Shown here: positions 47,714 to 56,337 of the stretch, in pieces | How positions within the stretch are numbered: position 1 is the stretch's first letter | How the letters are laid out: the number at the start of each line of letters is the position of its first letter | Source: Ferranicluibacter rubi | Lineage (GTDB): Bacteria; Pseudomonadota; Alphaproteobacteria; Rhizobiales; Rhizobiaceae | Length of the DNA: 64,000 bases | Direction: 5' to 3' | Assembly (NCBI RefSeq): GCF_011603255.1 | Contig: NZ_JAANCM010000006.1 | Location: 248,001-312,000 of the forward strand | The notes under the pieces: generated by a model | Told to the model about the DNA's origin: nothing | The model's database searches: none | The model's input: only the letters and a program-made list of their open reading frames with translations | Made by a program: the position numbers and the translations under genes

Positions 47714-48046
47714 TTAGTTTGCCGGGCAGTTTGCGCCCGTCGAAGTCGAACCGGACGTCGCTGCGCAAGGCTGGTCGCCCGTCACCGGAGCTGTCTTGGC
47801 CGGCGGTGCCATCGTGGTACCTGCTGCAGCCGAACCGGACACGGAGCCGCTCGTGTTGCTGCCGTCGCTCGTGGAGGGCTGGTCGCCGGTCATCGGTGCA
47901 GCACCGCTTGCGGAGTTGGCAGCACCACCGGTCGCGCCCACGGCATCGGAACCTGACAGGTTGCTCGAGCCGCCACCGGTCTGGGCAACAGCGGTGCCGG
48001 CAAGGCTGAGCGCTACTAGGGCGGTGGTCAGATAGGTCTTTACCAT
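47714..48046 (-). CDS. small secreted Ser/Gly/Thr-rich protein
   Basis: 110 residues from the ATG at 48046, preceded by AGGAGAAG. Signal peptide VKTYLTTALVALSLAGTAVA then a low-complexity mature part rich in Gly, Ser, Thr and Ala with two copies of TGDQP. Two Cys near the end. Probably periplasmic or surface; common type in rhizobia with no known role. Confidence 0.7.
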   Translation of the reverse strand: MVKTYLTTALVALSLAGTAVAQTGGGSSNLSGSDAVGATGGAANSASGAAPMTGDQPSTSDGSNTSGSVSGSAAAGTTMAPPAKTAPVTGDQPCAATSGSTSTGANCPAN

Positions 48047-48356
48047 TTTCTCTTCTCCTGTTTCCCGCCGGCTATCCTGCCAGCGTTGAGGTCTGAAAAA
48101 CCCGTCGGAGGCAAGAGTGTTCCTTCCCACTTACGAATTAACGGCGGGATTAGCAAAGCGTCCGTAACCGGACGGTAGAAAGTGTCGCGGGAACGATCTG
48201 GAATATCGAAATGCACTTAAAGACAATGAGTTAGGCTGCAACCTATGCGTATGAGAATTGACATTATGCCGTGCAAAACCATGCGCTTGCGTTGCAAGAG
48301 GTCGGTTTGCACAGGCTCGGCTACGCCCCAGGTACCCGGTTCGCTTATCGTGACAA

Positions 48357-48446
48357 TTAAAAGATGGCCCAGTAGGCCAGCACCCCGAGAAAACCGATCC
48401 AGCCAAGATTGATCGCTGCAACGAGAACGATAGCAATAATGCCCAT
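48357..48446 (-). CDS. 29-residue membrane peptide
   Basis: MGIIAIVLVAAINLGWIGFL, then GVLAYWAIF and a TAA. GGGAGGTAGAA directly precedes the ATG, an excellent ribosome site. The whole peptide is one hydrophobic helix. It is below the size most gene callers report. Likely a small inner-membrane regulator or stress peptide. Confidence 0.65.
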   Translation of the reverse strand: MGIIAIVLVAAINLGWIGFLGVLAYWAIF

Positions 48447-48587
48447 TTCTACCTCCCAACTCCAAGATCAGATCAAAGCAGATTCTCGAAGGGAAGCCTA
48501 ACGTATCGTTAAACTATGCTTAGCGGGCTTGGTTAAGGGTCCGATAGCCTTGCTTCAGCCTGTGGCGGAACAGGCCCGCGGGCTCCT

Positions 48588-48836
48588 TCAAAAGTATGCC
48601 CTGGGCATGACGACGAGAAACAACGCTACCGCTAGGCCCAATATAAGCGCACATTCCACTACACGGAGCAGCGACTGGCGGATCACAAAGGAGCGTTGCG
48701 CCACGAGAGGGGATCGTGCGTGATCGAAAATCGAGTGACTTCTAAAGGGAAGGCTTCGATAAGCCGCTTTCCCTTCCCATTCGTCGGTTGCAAAAACCGA
48801 GGTGTATTTGACTAAACGCTTCTTGGAAGACATCAT
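48588..48836 (-). CDS. small single-pass membrane protein
   Basis: 82 residues from the ATG at 48836, with GAGGAGG five bases upstream. A soluble N-terminal part (MMSSKKRLVKYTSVFATDEW) and one C-terminal membrane helix (CALILGLAVALFLVVM). Function unknown. Confidence 0.6.
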   Translation of the reverse strand: MMSSKKRLVKYTSVFATDEWEGKAAYRSLPFRSHSIFDHARSPLVAQRSFVIRQSLLRVVECALILGLAVALFLVVMPRAYF

Positions 48837-49019
48837 GTCCTCCTCATATTGAGGCCAAGGCTTTGAGCCCTTAAGCGGCAGCGCCCGCATAATGTGCTGC
48901 AGAAGACCCGTAATGCGCTTTATGTGACCTGTTGGCAATGATAACTAATGACAAGCGGGAGGCCTGAGCCACATTGCGCTGACGGGGTTGCCGCAACGTC
49001 TTAAGGCCGTTCGAGGCCA

Positions 49020-49352
49020 TTAAACTCTAATAGCAATCCTCGGCTTGATCGGGTTTTCAGCCCACCAGATGGCTTGCTCTTCACCAATCGAGATCATCTG
49101 CCGCACGAAGTCCACCCACTCAGGCGTGACCATGTAGTAAAGAGACTGTCGATCCCGCCTCTGGGTCAGCAACCCCGCTACCTTGAATTTCGTGAGGTGC
49201 TGAGAGGTTGCTGATCGAGACAGGCCGGCCCGGTCAGCCAACGCTCCCACGTTTACCTCCCCCTCAAGCACAACCTTGATCAGGCTGATGCCTTGCGAGT
49301 TGGCGATTGAGCCAATAATGATTATTGCCTGTTCGGCTTGAACTTTTGTCAC
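49020..49352 (-). CDS. ArsR-type HTH transcriptional regulator
   Basis: 110 residues with a winged helix: ANSQGISLIKVVLEGEVNVG, ALADRAGLSRSATSQHLTKF and RRDRQSLYYMV (wing). No ELCVCDL-type metal site is present, so a non-metal signal or a redox Cys-free mechanism is likely. Stands alone; target unknown. Confidence 0.85.
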   Translation of the reverse strand: MTKVQAEQAIIIIGSIANSQGISLIKVVLEGEVNVGALADRAGLSRSATSQHLTKFKVAGLLTQRRDRQSLYYMVTPEWVDFVRQMISIGEEQAIWWAENPIKPRIAIRV

Positions 49353-49469
49353 AATGTCCTCTCAATGTTACTAAATCATTAAGTAAGAAAGTAATGACAT
49401 AGTTTCAGATGGGACAGCGTCGCACAAGTCCGCAATGAATAATGATGATTCGGAGGCTGGCTGCACCGT

Positions 49470-49552
49470 TGCCCGGTTACAGTCTCCACGGTCCTCCCAA
49501 GACTTGAATTGCGCGCCCCCTTGCCTTAACCGGCGAGGGGGCTTTTCCTTTT
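49470..49552 (+). ncRNA. candidate small RNA with TCCTCCC loop
   Basis: Between the ArsR gene and the integrase chimera, the plus strand has GTCTCCACGGTCCTCCCAAG then AC, a short stem (GTCT/AGAC) whose loop holds TCCTCCC, followed directly by a strong terminator. Two stem-loops with a single-stranded anti-Shine-Dalgarno CUCC motif is the layout of alphaproteobacterial riboregulators of the mmgR/alpha-r8 and AbcR kind. No gene on the plus strand needs this terminator. The 5' end is a guess. Confidence 0.45.
49515..49552 (+). terminator. rho-independent terminator
   Basis: CCCCCTTGCC, TTAACC, GGCGAGGGGG, then CTTTTCCTTTTC: a 10-base stem with one G-T wobble and a T-rich tail. Confidence 0.8.
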
Positions 49553-49565
49553 CTAGCATCAGCTC

Positions 49566-50185
49566 TTACTGAGGGCGCTTCTTCCAGGCAGACAGGCCAG
49601 CTTCGGTGAGCCAGTAATCGAAAGGTCGATCCGGAAATTTTGGGTTGGTGCTATTATCGATGAAGCCGCGGAGCTTCAGCCGTTCTATTGCTGGGGAGCG
49701 AAATGCCTTACGCCCCGGGGATGAACGGGGACACCCACGCCGTATTTGGCGAACTCCTCGAGTGCCGCCCACTCGCCCTTTTTCAAGGGCTCGGCCGGAA
49801 CCCCACGCTCCCACTCCTTCTTCCTCTGCCGCAAATGCTCTGTGAATTTCTCGACCCCGAGAGTTTCGAAGAGGATGCGTTCCTCCTCATCCCGTCGTTG
49901 GAACGCGGTCTTCTTTTTGGCTGGCTGTCGAGGCGCGGCTATGGAAGGGTAAGTCATTTCCCACGCGCTTGAATCATCATCGCCATAGGGCAGGGCGGGG
50001 CTGTCGCTCGGCCATTCGAACATCGCAGCCTCTACCTCAGCGACGATCCAGATCTTCCGCGAATGCCATTTGCGGGGATGAGGAAGAGCTCCTTCTGTCA
50101 CCATCAGGTCGACAGTGCTCGGGCTCACGCCGATTGCGAGCGCCAGTTCTGTGCGGTTCAAACCCAGCCGTGGGACCGCTCCCAT
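49566..50185 (-). pseudogene. phage-like helix-turn-helix protein, frameshifted near end
   Basis: From an ATG at 50185: MGAVPRLGLNRTELALAIGV, SPSTVDLMVTEGALPHPRKW and HSRKIWIVAEVEAAM, an excisionase/AlpA-like DNA-binding motif. A coiled, charged middle (KKTAFQRRDEEERILFE) follows. Near 49730 in a C/G run the frame slips: the natural end, RSPAIERLKLRGFID and FDYWLTEAGLSAWKK, lies in the frame ending at 49566, while the open frame ends at 49685. Upstream it is fused in frame to an integrase. Confidence 0.6.
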
Positions 50186-51079
50186 CTCACTTGCTGGCCC
50201 GACAGCCTTGCCCTGTCGCGTTACCCGTCGGAATAAAGGCCCATGGATCAGCTTTGCAAACTTTATCCAGGTCTCCACCGCCACGACCGGGCAGGTGGCA
50301 TCCGACGAGCCCCGCCCGATCTCCACCTCGCGCCATCCGGTCTTGCCCCGCAGCGTGACGAGCATGCCCTGATCAAGGATCTCGATCCAGCCGCGGCCAT
50401 CGTCCGTCTGATCGGCTTTCAGATCCAGCCCGACAATCTCGGAACGTCGCAGGCCGCCGGCATAGCCGATCAGCAGCATGGCGCGATCGCGCAGGCCCCG
50501 CAGCGTGCCGCGATCCAGTGTTGCGATCATGGCGACGATGTCGTCCGCCAGCACCGCCTCTTTTTGAACCGGAGGTTTGGCGTGGCTCTTGCGGATGCCG
50601 GACAGGACCGTTGCGACGTGACGATCCGTGCGATCAAGCGCAAGACCGCGCTGGGCGTAGTTCCAGGACAGGGACGCCAGACGCCGCTCGATCGTCGACA
50701 CCACATTGGCCTTCATGCCGCGCGTCGCGGTGCCAACGGTACTGCCCAAGGCGCAGGCCGTGATGTAGAGGCCGACGGTCTGCGGCTGCGGGGGGAGGGG
50801 AGACAGGCCGGACCGGCGGCACCTGGCGGAGAAATGCTTCCAGTCGGCGGCATAGGCTTTGCGGGTATTGGCCGAACTGGCGGCTTCGACGTAACCACGC
50901 GCACGATCGGCAAGGCCGGCAAGATGAGCGGGCGACCGATCCGCATCGGCGGGGGAGGGCAGGGGGGTGCTGCCCGGCGCGTCTGGTGCGGAAACAATGC
51001 TGCCGGGTACAGTGGCAGGAGACGGAGCGGATGTCTCCGCGATGTGATTTTCGCTGTTCTGCTCGATGACTTGGGCCAT
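50186..51079 (-). pseudogene. tyrosine recombinase without catalytic C-terminus, fused to HTH gene
   Basis: About 298 codons: [18 protein letters not shown], a Pro/Ala-rich leader, [17 protein letters not shown] (core-binding domain), [23 protein letters not shown] (first catalytic Arg) and [14 protein letters not shown]. At QGKAVGP the integrase ends and reads straight into the helix-turn-helix gene. The HxxR, second His and Tyr are lost, so it cannot recombine DNA; it could still bind its sites and act as a competitor. Best-preserved 5' half of the family in this window. A start five codons earlier (51094) is possible. Confidence 0.82.
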
Positions 51080-51202
51080 TTGCGCATCAATCAAAATACG
51101 TCTGATAAGTCAACGTTATCGGACGTTATTACAGAGCGACAGTGTGTGCGGATTGATTCGTTTTCGATGGCATCATCCGCACATATCAGCTACGCTTCTC
51201 TC

Positions 51203-52156
51203 ATGGATTCGCGCAACATACCGGTCGCTTCTGCCACTGCCCCCGGCTTCATTCTGCCGTCATGGTCCGTATCACTGCGGCCTGCCGAGACGGAAAGCGA
51301 CGCGGCCTTCTCGGCCGGCATCGCCCTGAAAACGCTGGATGATCTGGTTCGCAGCGAGCCGGTGTGGGCGGGCTGCTGGCGCGCGCGTCTGACCCTTCGA
51401 TCCGCTGCTGCGGCCGTGCGCCTGACGGGGCGCACCGAGGGGGAAGCCGAGCTGCGGGATGCCATGCTGTTGTCGTCGGACGCCGGTGATCTCGGGCCGG
51501 CCGGAAACGTCTATTCCGCCTACAGGAAGCTCAGTGCTCGCAAAGGTCCTATGAACACCGCGTTCCTCCAGGAGCTCGCCACGCTGCTCTCGCTGCGCTG
51601 GGACGATCGCCTGGCCGGCGTGGTCGACCTGGTTGATGGCGCGCTGCAGTCGCCTCGATCCGCGCCCTTTGCCGTGGCCGATCTTGTCTCAGCCATCCAT
51701 GCCGTTCGCCCGGATGCCGAACGCCTGGCCTGGGCGCTTGCCGACGCGTTGATCGCGCAGCGGCTCGGCTGGCAGAGACCTTTGTTTCTCCTGATGGCGC
51801 AGCGCAGCGGACCGGCGTTCCGCACGCTGGGTGGCCGCGGACGGGTACGGCCAGGCGAGCCGGGTTTTGCACGCGCGGTGTGTCTGGCGCTGGTGGACGG
51901 TGCGCGGGCCGCGCTGCAAAGCGCAAGCGAGATTGATCGACGCGCCCGGCAGCTGATGACGGTGGCACCAAAACTCCGCACGAAAGGCGGGGAGGGCGTG
52001 CTCCGGCGATTGCTGGATGAGGATGCGGTGTCCGCCTCTGCCCCCGGGGCAAACCTGTCGCGCTGGGCCAGCCGGCGGATGTTCGAGCGGTTGGAGGGTT
52101 CTGGTGCCGTGTGGGAGCTGTCTGGTCGCAGCATGTTTCGGATCTACGGGCTGTGA
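51203..52156 (+). CDS. DUF1403 family protein
   Basis: 317 residues, all-helical and Ala/Leu/Arg-rich: [67 protein letters not shown]. This matches DUF1403, found mainly on rhizobial plasmids directly before a ScpB-like gene, as here (2 bases apart). The frame is open far upstream across the integrase antisense strand; I chose the ATG at 51203 (51169 also possible). Possibly a helper of plasmid maintenance or segregation. Confidence 0.82.
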   Translation: MDSRNIPVASATAPGFILPSWSVSLRPAETESDAAFSAGIALKTLDDLVRSEPVWAGCWRARLTLRSAAAAVRLTGRTEGEAELRDAMLLSSDAGDLGPAGNVYSAYRKLSARKGPMNTAFLQELATLLSLRWDDRLAGVVDLVDGALQSPRSAPFAVADLVSAIHAVRPDAERLAWALADALIAQRLGWQRPLFLLMAQRSGPAFRTLGGRGRVRPGEPGFARAVCLALVDGARAALQSASEIDRRARQLMTVAPKLRTKGGEGVLRRLLDEDAVSASAPGANLSRWASRRMFERLEGSGAVWELSGRSMFRIYGL

Positions 52157-52158
52157 CG

Positions 52159-52857
52159 ATGGCGGACTCGAGCACAGGGGCCCGCCGTCGCGCCGGGAAA
52201 CGGCACGATGATCGCGTTTTTGACCGGGAGCTCGAGGACCTGCCAGCGGCGTTGCGGTGGCGGGAATGGATGATGCGGGTCGAGGCGGTGATCTTTGCGT
52301 CCGCCGAGCCTGTCACGCGCGAAACGCTGGCACGCGTCGTTGGCAAGGACTGCGCCATCGATCTGCTGGTCGACGATCTGCGCGAGGAGCTGGTCGGGCG
52401 GCCCTATGAACTCGTCTCCGTGGCTGGCGGCTGGCAGCATCGCACCCGTAGCGTTTATGCCGATACCATTCGTGCATCGACGGTTGAGACGCGGTCACTG
52501 GCGGCGACGCTATCTCGCCAGGAGGCCGCCGTCCTGATGGCGATCGCCACGCTGCAGCCGGTCACCCGTGGCGAACTTTCAAAAACCTTCGGCAAGGAGA
52601 TCAGCCGGGACACCATTGCGAGCCTGCGCAGCGCCGGTTTGATTGCTTCTGGCCCGCGCAGCCCCACCCACGGTGCGCCATATACCTACGTGACAACACG
52701 GCACTTCCTCAGCGCCTTCGGCATGGAGACGCTGCAGGACCTGCCCGATGTCGAGATGCTGGAGGATGCAGGGCTGATGCAGGGCCGGGAGAATGATGTG
52801 GCGCTGCCGCTAGATGGCGTTGAGGAGGCCGACGTGGACGGAGCGTCATCGGAATGA
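52159..52857 (+). CDS. scpB: ScpB-like SMC accessory protein
   Basis: 232 residues. MMRVEAVIFASAEPVTRETL begins the first winged helix of ScpB; AATLSRQEAAVLMAIATLQP, VTRGELSKTFGKEISRDTIA and PYTYVTTRHFLSAFGM match the second winged helix and its end. Chromosomal ScpB works with ScpA and SMC to compact DNA. This plasmid-type copy has no scpA beside it and pairs with DUF1403 instead, so it may act in replicon segregation. Confidence 0.88.
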   Translation: MADSSTGARRRAGKRHDDRVFDRELEDLPAALRWREWMMRVEAVIFASAEPVTRETLARVVGKDCAIDLLVDDLREELVGRPYELVSVAGGWQHRTRSVYADTIRASTVETRSLAATLSRQEAAVLMAIATLQPVTRGELSKTFGKEISRDTIASLRSAGLIASGPRSPTHGAPYTYVTTRHFLSAFGMETLQDLPDVEMLEDAGLMQGRENDVALPLDGVEEADVDGASSE

Positions 52858-52979
52858 TCGCTCGAGCCAAGCCGGTAGGTTTTTCAGACAAAGATGACAA
52901 CGAGGCCTTTTGGGACGCTTCGGTATCCTTTAAAACCCCAGCGCGTCAGCCAGTGCTTTTGCGATATCGGCTTCTCTGA
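52854..52979 (+). CDS. possible 41-residue coupled ORF
   Basis: ATG overlaps the scpB stop (ATGA). Reads MIARAKPVGFSDKDDNEAFW, then DASVSFKTPARQPV. The acidic-aromatic start looks protein-like and the coupling supports translation, but no family is recognised; it may be a truncated gene. Confidence 0.35.
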   Translation: MIARAKPVGFSDKDDNEAFWDASVSFKTPARQPVLLRYRLL

Positions 52980-53015
52980 AGTGAGCCGATACAATCTAGC
53001 CACGTCCCGTGGGAA

Positions 53016-54029
53016 ATGCGGCTGAGGTCGTGCCGTACCATTCTAAAAGCATCCATGAAGGCAGGAAGAGGGCGGTTGGTTTTGCGACAGCGGGATTTGG
53101 GCTTCGGTCTCATAGACCGCTCTTTGGTCAACAGCGAGATCATCGCCGGGTTTGAGTGCGGGCTTGTTCACGGCGGTCGGCATGATCTGTTGCAGACCAC
53201 CCGCCATATGCCATCCGGCCGGATGCGCGACCACTTGAGAATTGCCAGAAATCACGGAGTGTTCACCGCGCGTGACGGGCTGGTGCCAGGGCATGATGCT
53301 GTCGAGAGATTGCGCATCGCGCAGGATGAGGGGGTGCAGACCATCTGGGATCTGTCGCACTATCATCGCATTGACGATCCCGGAGCCTATGTGAGAGCGA
53401 TCGTACGGCAGGCACAGGCAGTCTGTGGCGCAGAACGCCTGTGGCTGTGTCCCGTCAACGAGCCGTCGCTCTACCCGATGCTGGCCGGAATGTCGCGAGA
53501 GCACGCGGTCAATATGGCCGTCGTCATGGCCGAGGAGGCTCGGCACCTGCATCCCTCCGTTGGCATTCTCGTCAATGATCCCATCACAGGCGTCGGCGAT
53601 CGCCAGTTTGCAGCGACCGATGCGATCGTATCGCGCACGTTTGTTGACGTGATTGGCGTAAATTACTACCCGCATACGGCCCGCACATCGCTATCGAAGG
53701 TGTTGCTCAAGACGTGGCGGCGGTACGGCAAGCCGATCATGGTGTCGGAGACCAGCTGGCACGATGGTCACTCGGTTCATCACAGACGATATCCCGGTCT
53801 GAACAAGGGGAGTTGGCTTCGGCATGTGCAGGATGAAGTCAAGATTGCCAACGACCGGGGAGTCGAGGTCATCGGCATTTGCTGGTATCCGATGGTCGAT
53901 TGCCCGCCATGGCATGCGCCGCGATCCCGCAATCGATGGAGCCATGGCTTGATCCGGCAGGATCTGAGCGTCGATCCGGCGCTGTCGGCTGAGCTCATGG
54001 CAATGATGCCCCATGCGGCCGCAGCGTAG
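53016..54029 (+). CDS. glycoside hydrolase-like TIM-barrel protein
   Basis: About 337 residues resembling family-1-type beta-glycosidase folds. FECGLVHGGRHDLLQTTRH opens the barrel, WLCPVNEPSLYP gives the NEP acid/base Glu, and IMVSETSWHDG the nucleophile Glu. Shorter than GH1 enzymes (about 450), nearer to a group of short bacterial relatives. The start is uncertain: ATG at 53016 or 53055, neither with a good ribosome site. No signal peptide. The substrate is not predictable. Confidence 0.72.
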   Translation: MRLRSCRTILKASMKAGRGRLVLRQRDLGFGLIDRSLVNSEIIAGFECGLVHGGRHDLLQTTRHMPSGRMRDHLRIARNHGVFTARDGLVPGHDAVERLRIAQDEGVQTIWDLSHYHRIDDPGAYVRAIVRQAQAVCGAERLWLCPVNEPSLYPMLAGMSREHAVNMAVVMAEEARHLHPSVGILVNDPITGVGDRQFAATDAIVSRTFVDVIGVNYYPHTARTSLSKVLLKTWRRYGKPIMVSETSWHDGHSVHHRRYPGLNKGSWLRHVQDEVKIANDRGVEVIGICWYPMVDCPPWHAPRSRNRWSHGLIRQDLSVDPALSAELMAMMPHAAAA

Positions 54030-54132
54030 CCACGTCCTCATCAGCCACGCCGTTATTCCTGTGAAAGCCCGTTCTGTCTACGTCGGAGATTGAGCGACCT
54101 ACCTTGCGGCGCGGTCTTTCCGCCTCGTGCGG

Positions 54133-54573
54133 CTACCCCCCTCTCTTCTGCTGGTTCTGCGCCGTCATGGCGTCGCGTTCGGCAAACACGCGTGCCACCT
54201 CGGCCATGTTTTCCGTGCCCCAGGTGCAGAGTGGCACGAGGGCCTGCGCGAGGCTGTGGCCAAGCGGGGTTAGGCTATAGTCCACACGCGGCGGAATTTC
54301 CTTGTGGTCCGTGCGCTTCACAAGGCCGTCTGCCTCCATTTCCTTCAAATGCTGGATCAGCATCTTGTCGCTGACATCGCGCACGGCACGGCGCAGCGCG
54401 CCATAGCGGGTCGGGCCGGCCTGAGCGACGAAATAGAGGATCAGCGGTTTCCACTTCCCTGCGATCACCCGAAGCGTCGCGTCCAGCCCGCAGGTAAAGC
54501 CGGGCAACGTCGGGGTGCAGGTGCCGGCTTCCGGGAGAGACGGGGTGGTCGGGCTTTGCATCTGTATGGTCAT
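54133..54573 (-). CDS. HxlR-family transcriptional regulator
   Basis: 146 residues with the HxlR winged helix: CGLDATLRVIAGKWKPLILY, ALRRAVRDVSDKMLIQHLKE, RVDYSLTPLGHSL. The conserved Cys before the domain may sense oxidants or electrophiles, as in related YodB/HypR proteins. Divergent from an SDR gene 83 bases away, which it probably represses. Confidence 0.9.
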   Translation of the reverse strand: MTIQMQSPTTPSLPEAGTCTPTLPGFTCGLDATLRVIAGKWKPLILYFVAQAGPTRYGALRRAVRDVSDKMLIQHLKEMEADGLVKRTDHKEIPPRVDYSLTPLGHSLAQALVPLCTWGTENMAEVARVFAERDAMTAQNQQKRGG

Positions 54574-54656
54574 AATGGGTACTTACCAAAAGGTGCATAC
54601 TTGTCAACAGGAAGGCGCCTGGCCACCTTGGCGTAATCTCAACCAAGGAGCACACC
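54574..54656. promoter_or_regulatory. shared promoter region of hxlR-type and SDR genes
   Basis: Contains GGGTACTTACCAAAAGGTG and then CATACTTGTC, two related (G)TACTT-type half-sites about 16 bases apart, the spacing and base content reported for HxlR-family operators. Candidate site only. Confidence 0.45.
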
Positions 54657-55391
54657 ATGAGCAGACTGACAGGCAAGACGGCCGTGATCACCGGCGGGGC
54701 AACCGGCATCGGCCTCGGAGCGGCAAGACGCTTCATCGAGGAAGGCGCCGTTGTCTACATTTTCGGCCGGCGGCAGGAAATGCTGGATGCGGCCGTGCAT
54801 CAGCTTGGGCCCTCGGCGCGTGCCGTGCAGGGGTCGGTCACCCACCTACCCGATCTCGACCGCCTCTATGAAACCGTGAAGGCCGAGCGGGGCGGGCTCG
54901 ACATCGTCCTCGCCAACGCTGGCACGGGCGCGTTCGCTGCACTCGGGAGCATCACGCCGGAGCATGTGGACGAGACTTTCGACCTCAACGTAAAGGGACT
55001 GATCTTCACCGTGCAGAAGGCTCTGCCGCTGATGGGCGCGGGCGGCTCGATCATCCTCACGGGATCAAGCACCGGGGTGATGGGCACACCGGCCTTCAGC
55101 ATCTACAGCGCTACGAAGGCGGCCGTGCGCAACCTCGCGCGCAGCTGGGCACTCGATCTGCGCGGCACGGGCATCCGGGTCAACGTGATGTCGCCAGGGC
55201 CGATCTCTACTGAGCTCGCGCAGGAGGTGCTGGGCGCTGATGGCATGGATGCGATCGGCGCGACGACCGTCCTCGGCCGGGTGGGAGATCCATCGGAGAC
55301 CGGCGCCGTCGCTGCCTTCCTTGCCTCCGCTGACAGCAGCTTCATGACGGGCGGTGAGGTCTTCGTAGACGGGGGGCTTGCGCAGGTTTGA
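54657..55391 (+). CDS. SDR family oxidoreductase
   Basis: 244 residues. ITGGATGIGLGAARRF holds TGGATGIG, LANAGTG replaces NNAG, SSTG precedes the active site and YSATKAAV has Tyr near residue 149; the end is EVFVDGGLAQV. A clean classical SDR, likely NADPH-dependent quinone or aldehyde reductase given its divergent HxlR neighbour. Followed by a hairpin terminator. Confidence 0.9.
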   Translation: MSRLTGKTAVITGGATGIGLGAARRFIEEGAVVYIFGRRQEMLDAAVHQLGPSARAVQGSVTHLPDLDRLYETVKAERGGLDIVLANAGTGAFAALGSITPEHVDETFDLNVKGLIFTVQKALPLMGAGGSIILTGSSTGVMGTPAFSIYSATKAAVRNLARSWALDLRGTGIRVNVMSPGPISTELAQEVLGADGMDAIGATTVLGRVGDPSETGAVAAFLASADSSFMTGGEVFVDGGLAQV

Positions 55392-55418
55392 CGTTGCGCA
55401 GATCTCGGACGTAACCAG

Positions 55419-55454
55419 AGAGCCGGCCCGTGTCAGACACGGCCGGCTCTTTCG
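55419..55454 (+). terminator. terminator after SDR gene
   Basis: AGAGCCGGCCCGTGT, CAG, ACACGGCCGGCTCT, then TTTCG: a stem of about 14 pairs with one bulged C, 28 bases after the SDR stop. The T-tract is short but placement is right. Confidence 0.7.
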
Positions 55455-55561
55455 CGGGATCGGTCGTTCATGGGATGCGGCGGCCTTCATCCGATCACGA
55501 TCGGACTGATCCTCTGACTCTGATCCATGAGTGGAGCCGGAGTTGTTCTTGAAATCAGCCG

Positions 55562-55688
55562 TTATGATTGGCTTTCGCTGGCCTCAGAAATCATCCTGAA
55601 TTCGAACGGAGTGTCGTTCTCGTAGAGCGCGAATTGCGCCTTCCAAATATAGGACGAAAACGGATGACCGAAGAGCTGGATTACCAGG
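55562..55688 (-). pseudogene. glutathione S-transferase N-terminal fragment
   Basis: The minus strand reads VIQLFGHPFSSYIWKAQFAL, then YENDTPFEFRMIS, the thioredoxin-fold start of GSTs with the Ser/Tyr pair in SSY. It ends at a TAA (55562-55564) after about 40 codons; the rest of the 210-residue protein is missing. The ATG is not clear. Confidence 0.7.
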
Positions 55689-56337
55689 TGCGGTTCCTCA
55701 TCTTCACTTGACGTTCCTCCTCACGCGCGCTTTTGATCGCGCCAAAGGACCCTGTTTCGACGGCACCTGCGGGTTCGTAAGTAGCAAGGACGGTGCCACC
55801 AGAAGATATTTGGTGATCCACCAACCTGAGCGTGCCCGACGACGTGCCGTCATTAAACAGCCGCTTGCCACTGCCGAGCACGATCGGAAAGGTGTACAAC
55901 ACTAGCTGGTCGAGCAGGCCTGCTGCGAGCAGTGCCGGATAGATCGTGCTAGATCCCTGGATCAACAGATCAGGACCATCGCCCTGCTTGAGCATCGCAA
56001 CGTCGTCGATCCCGCGCATTCGATGGCTGTTTTCCCATGGCAGCGGTTGCTCACCCTTTGTCAGGACGTATTTGTTTGCCAGAGTGAAGGCCTTGCCCAT
56101 CTCTTCGCCCTCGACGTAAGGCCAGTATGCGGCGAAAATGTCATAGGTCCGCCGGCCCAGCAGAAGGTCGTAAGGTCGTGAGAAAAACTCGCCAACCGCA
56201 GCGCCGACCTGATCGTCGGCGACGGGAAACATCCAGCCGCCATGGGCAAATCCGCCGGTCGGGTCTTCTGTCGGTCCACCCGGTGCTTGTACGACACCAT
56301 CGAGTGATAAGAACATGCCGCCGATGATCTTACGCAT
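55681..56337 (-). CDS. dihydrofolate reductase-like (RibD C-terminal) protein
   Basis: 218 residues from the ATG at 56337: RKIIGGMFLSLDGVVQAPGG, YDLLLGRRTYDIFAAYWPYV, DLLIQGSSTIYPALLAAGLL and FPIVLGSGKRLF are the landmarks of the RibD_C/DHFR-like family. NADPH-dependent reductase of unknown substrate. It overlaps the upstream VOC gene by 8 bases and is co-transcribed with it. Confidence 0.88.
   Translation of the reverse strand: MRKIIGGMFLSLDGVVQAPGGPTEDPTGGFAHGGWMFPVADDQVGAAVGEFFSRPYDLLLGRRTYDIFAAYWPYVEGEEMGKAFTLANKYVLTKGEQPLPWENSHRMRGIDDVAMLKQGDGPDLLIQGSSTIYPALLAAGLLDQLVLYTFPIVLGSGKRLFNDGTSSGTLRLVDHQISSGGTVLATYEPAGAVETGSFGAIKSAREEERQVKMRNRTW

Noticed and set aside
50243-51202. N-terminal extension of the DUF1403 frame
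   Set aside because: It is the antisense of the integrase gene; homology-like sequence begins only after about 51203.
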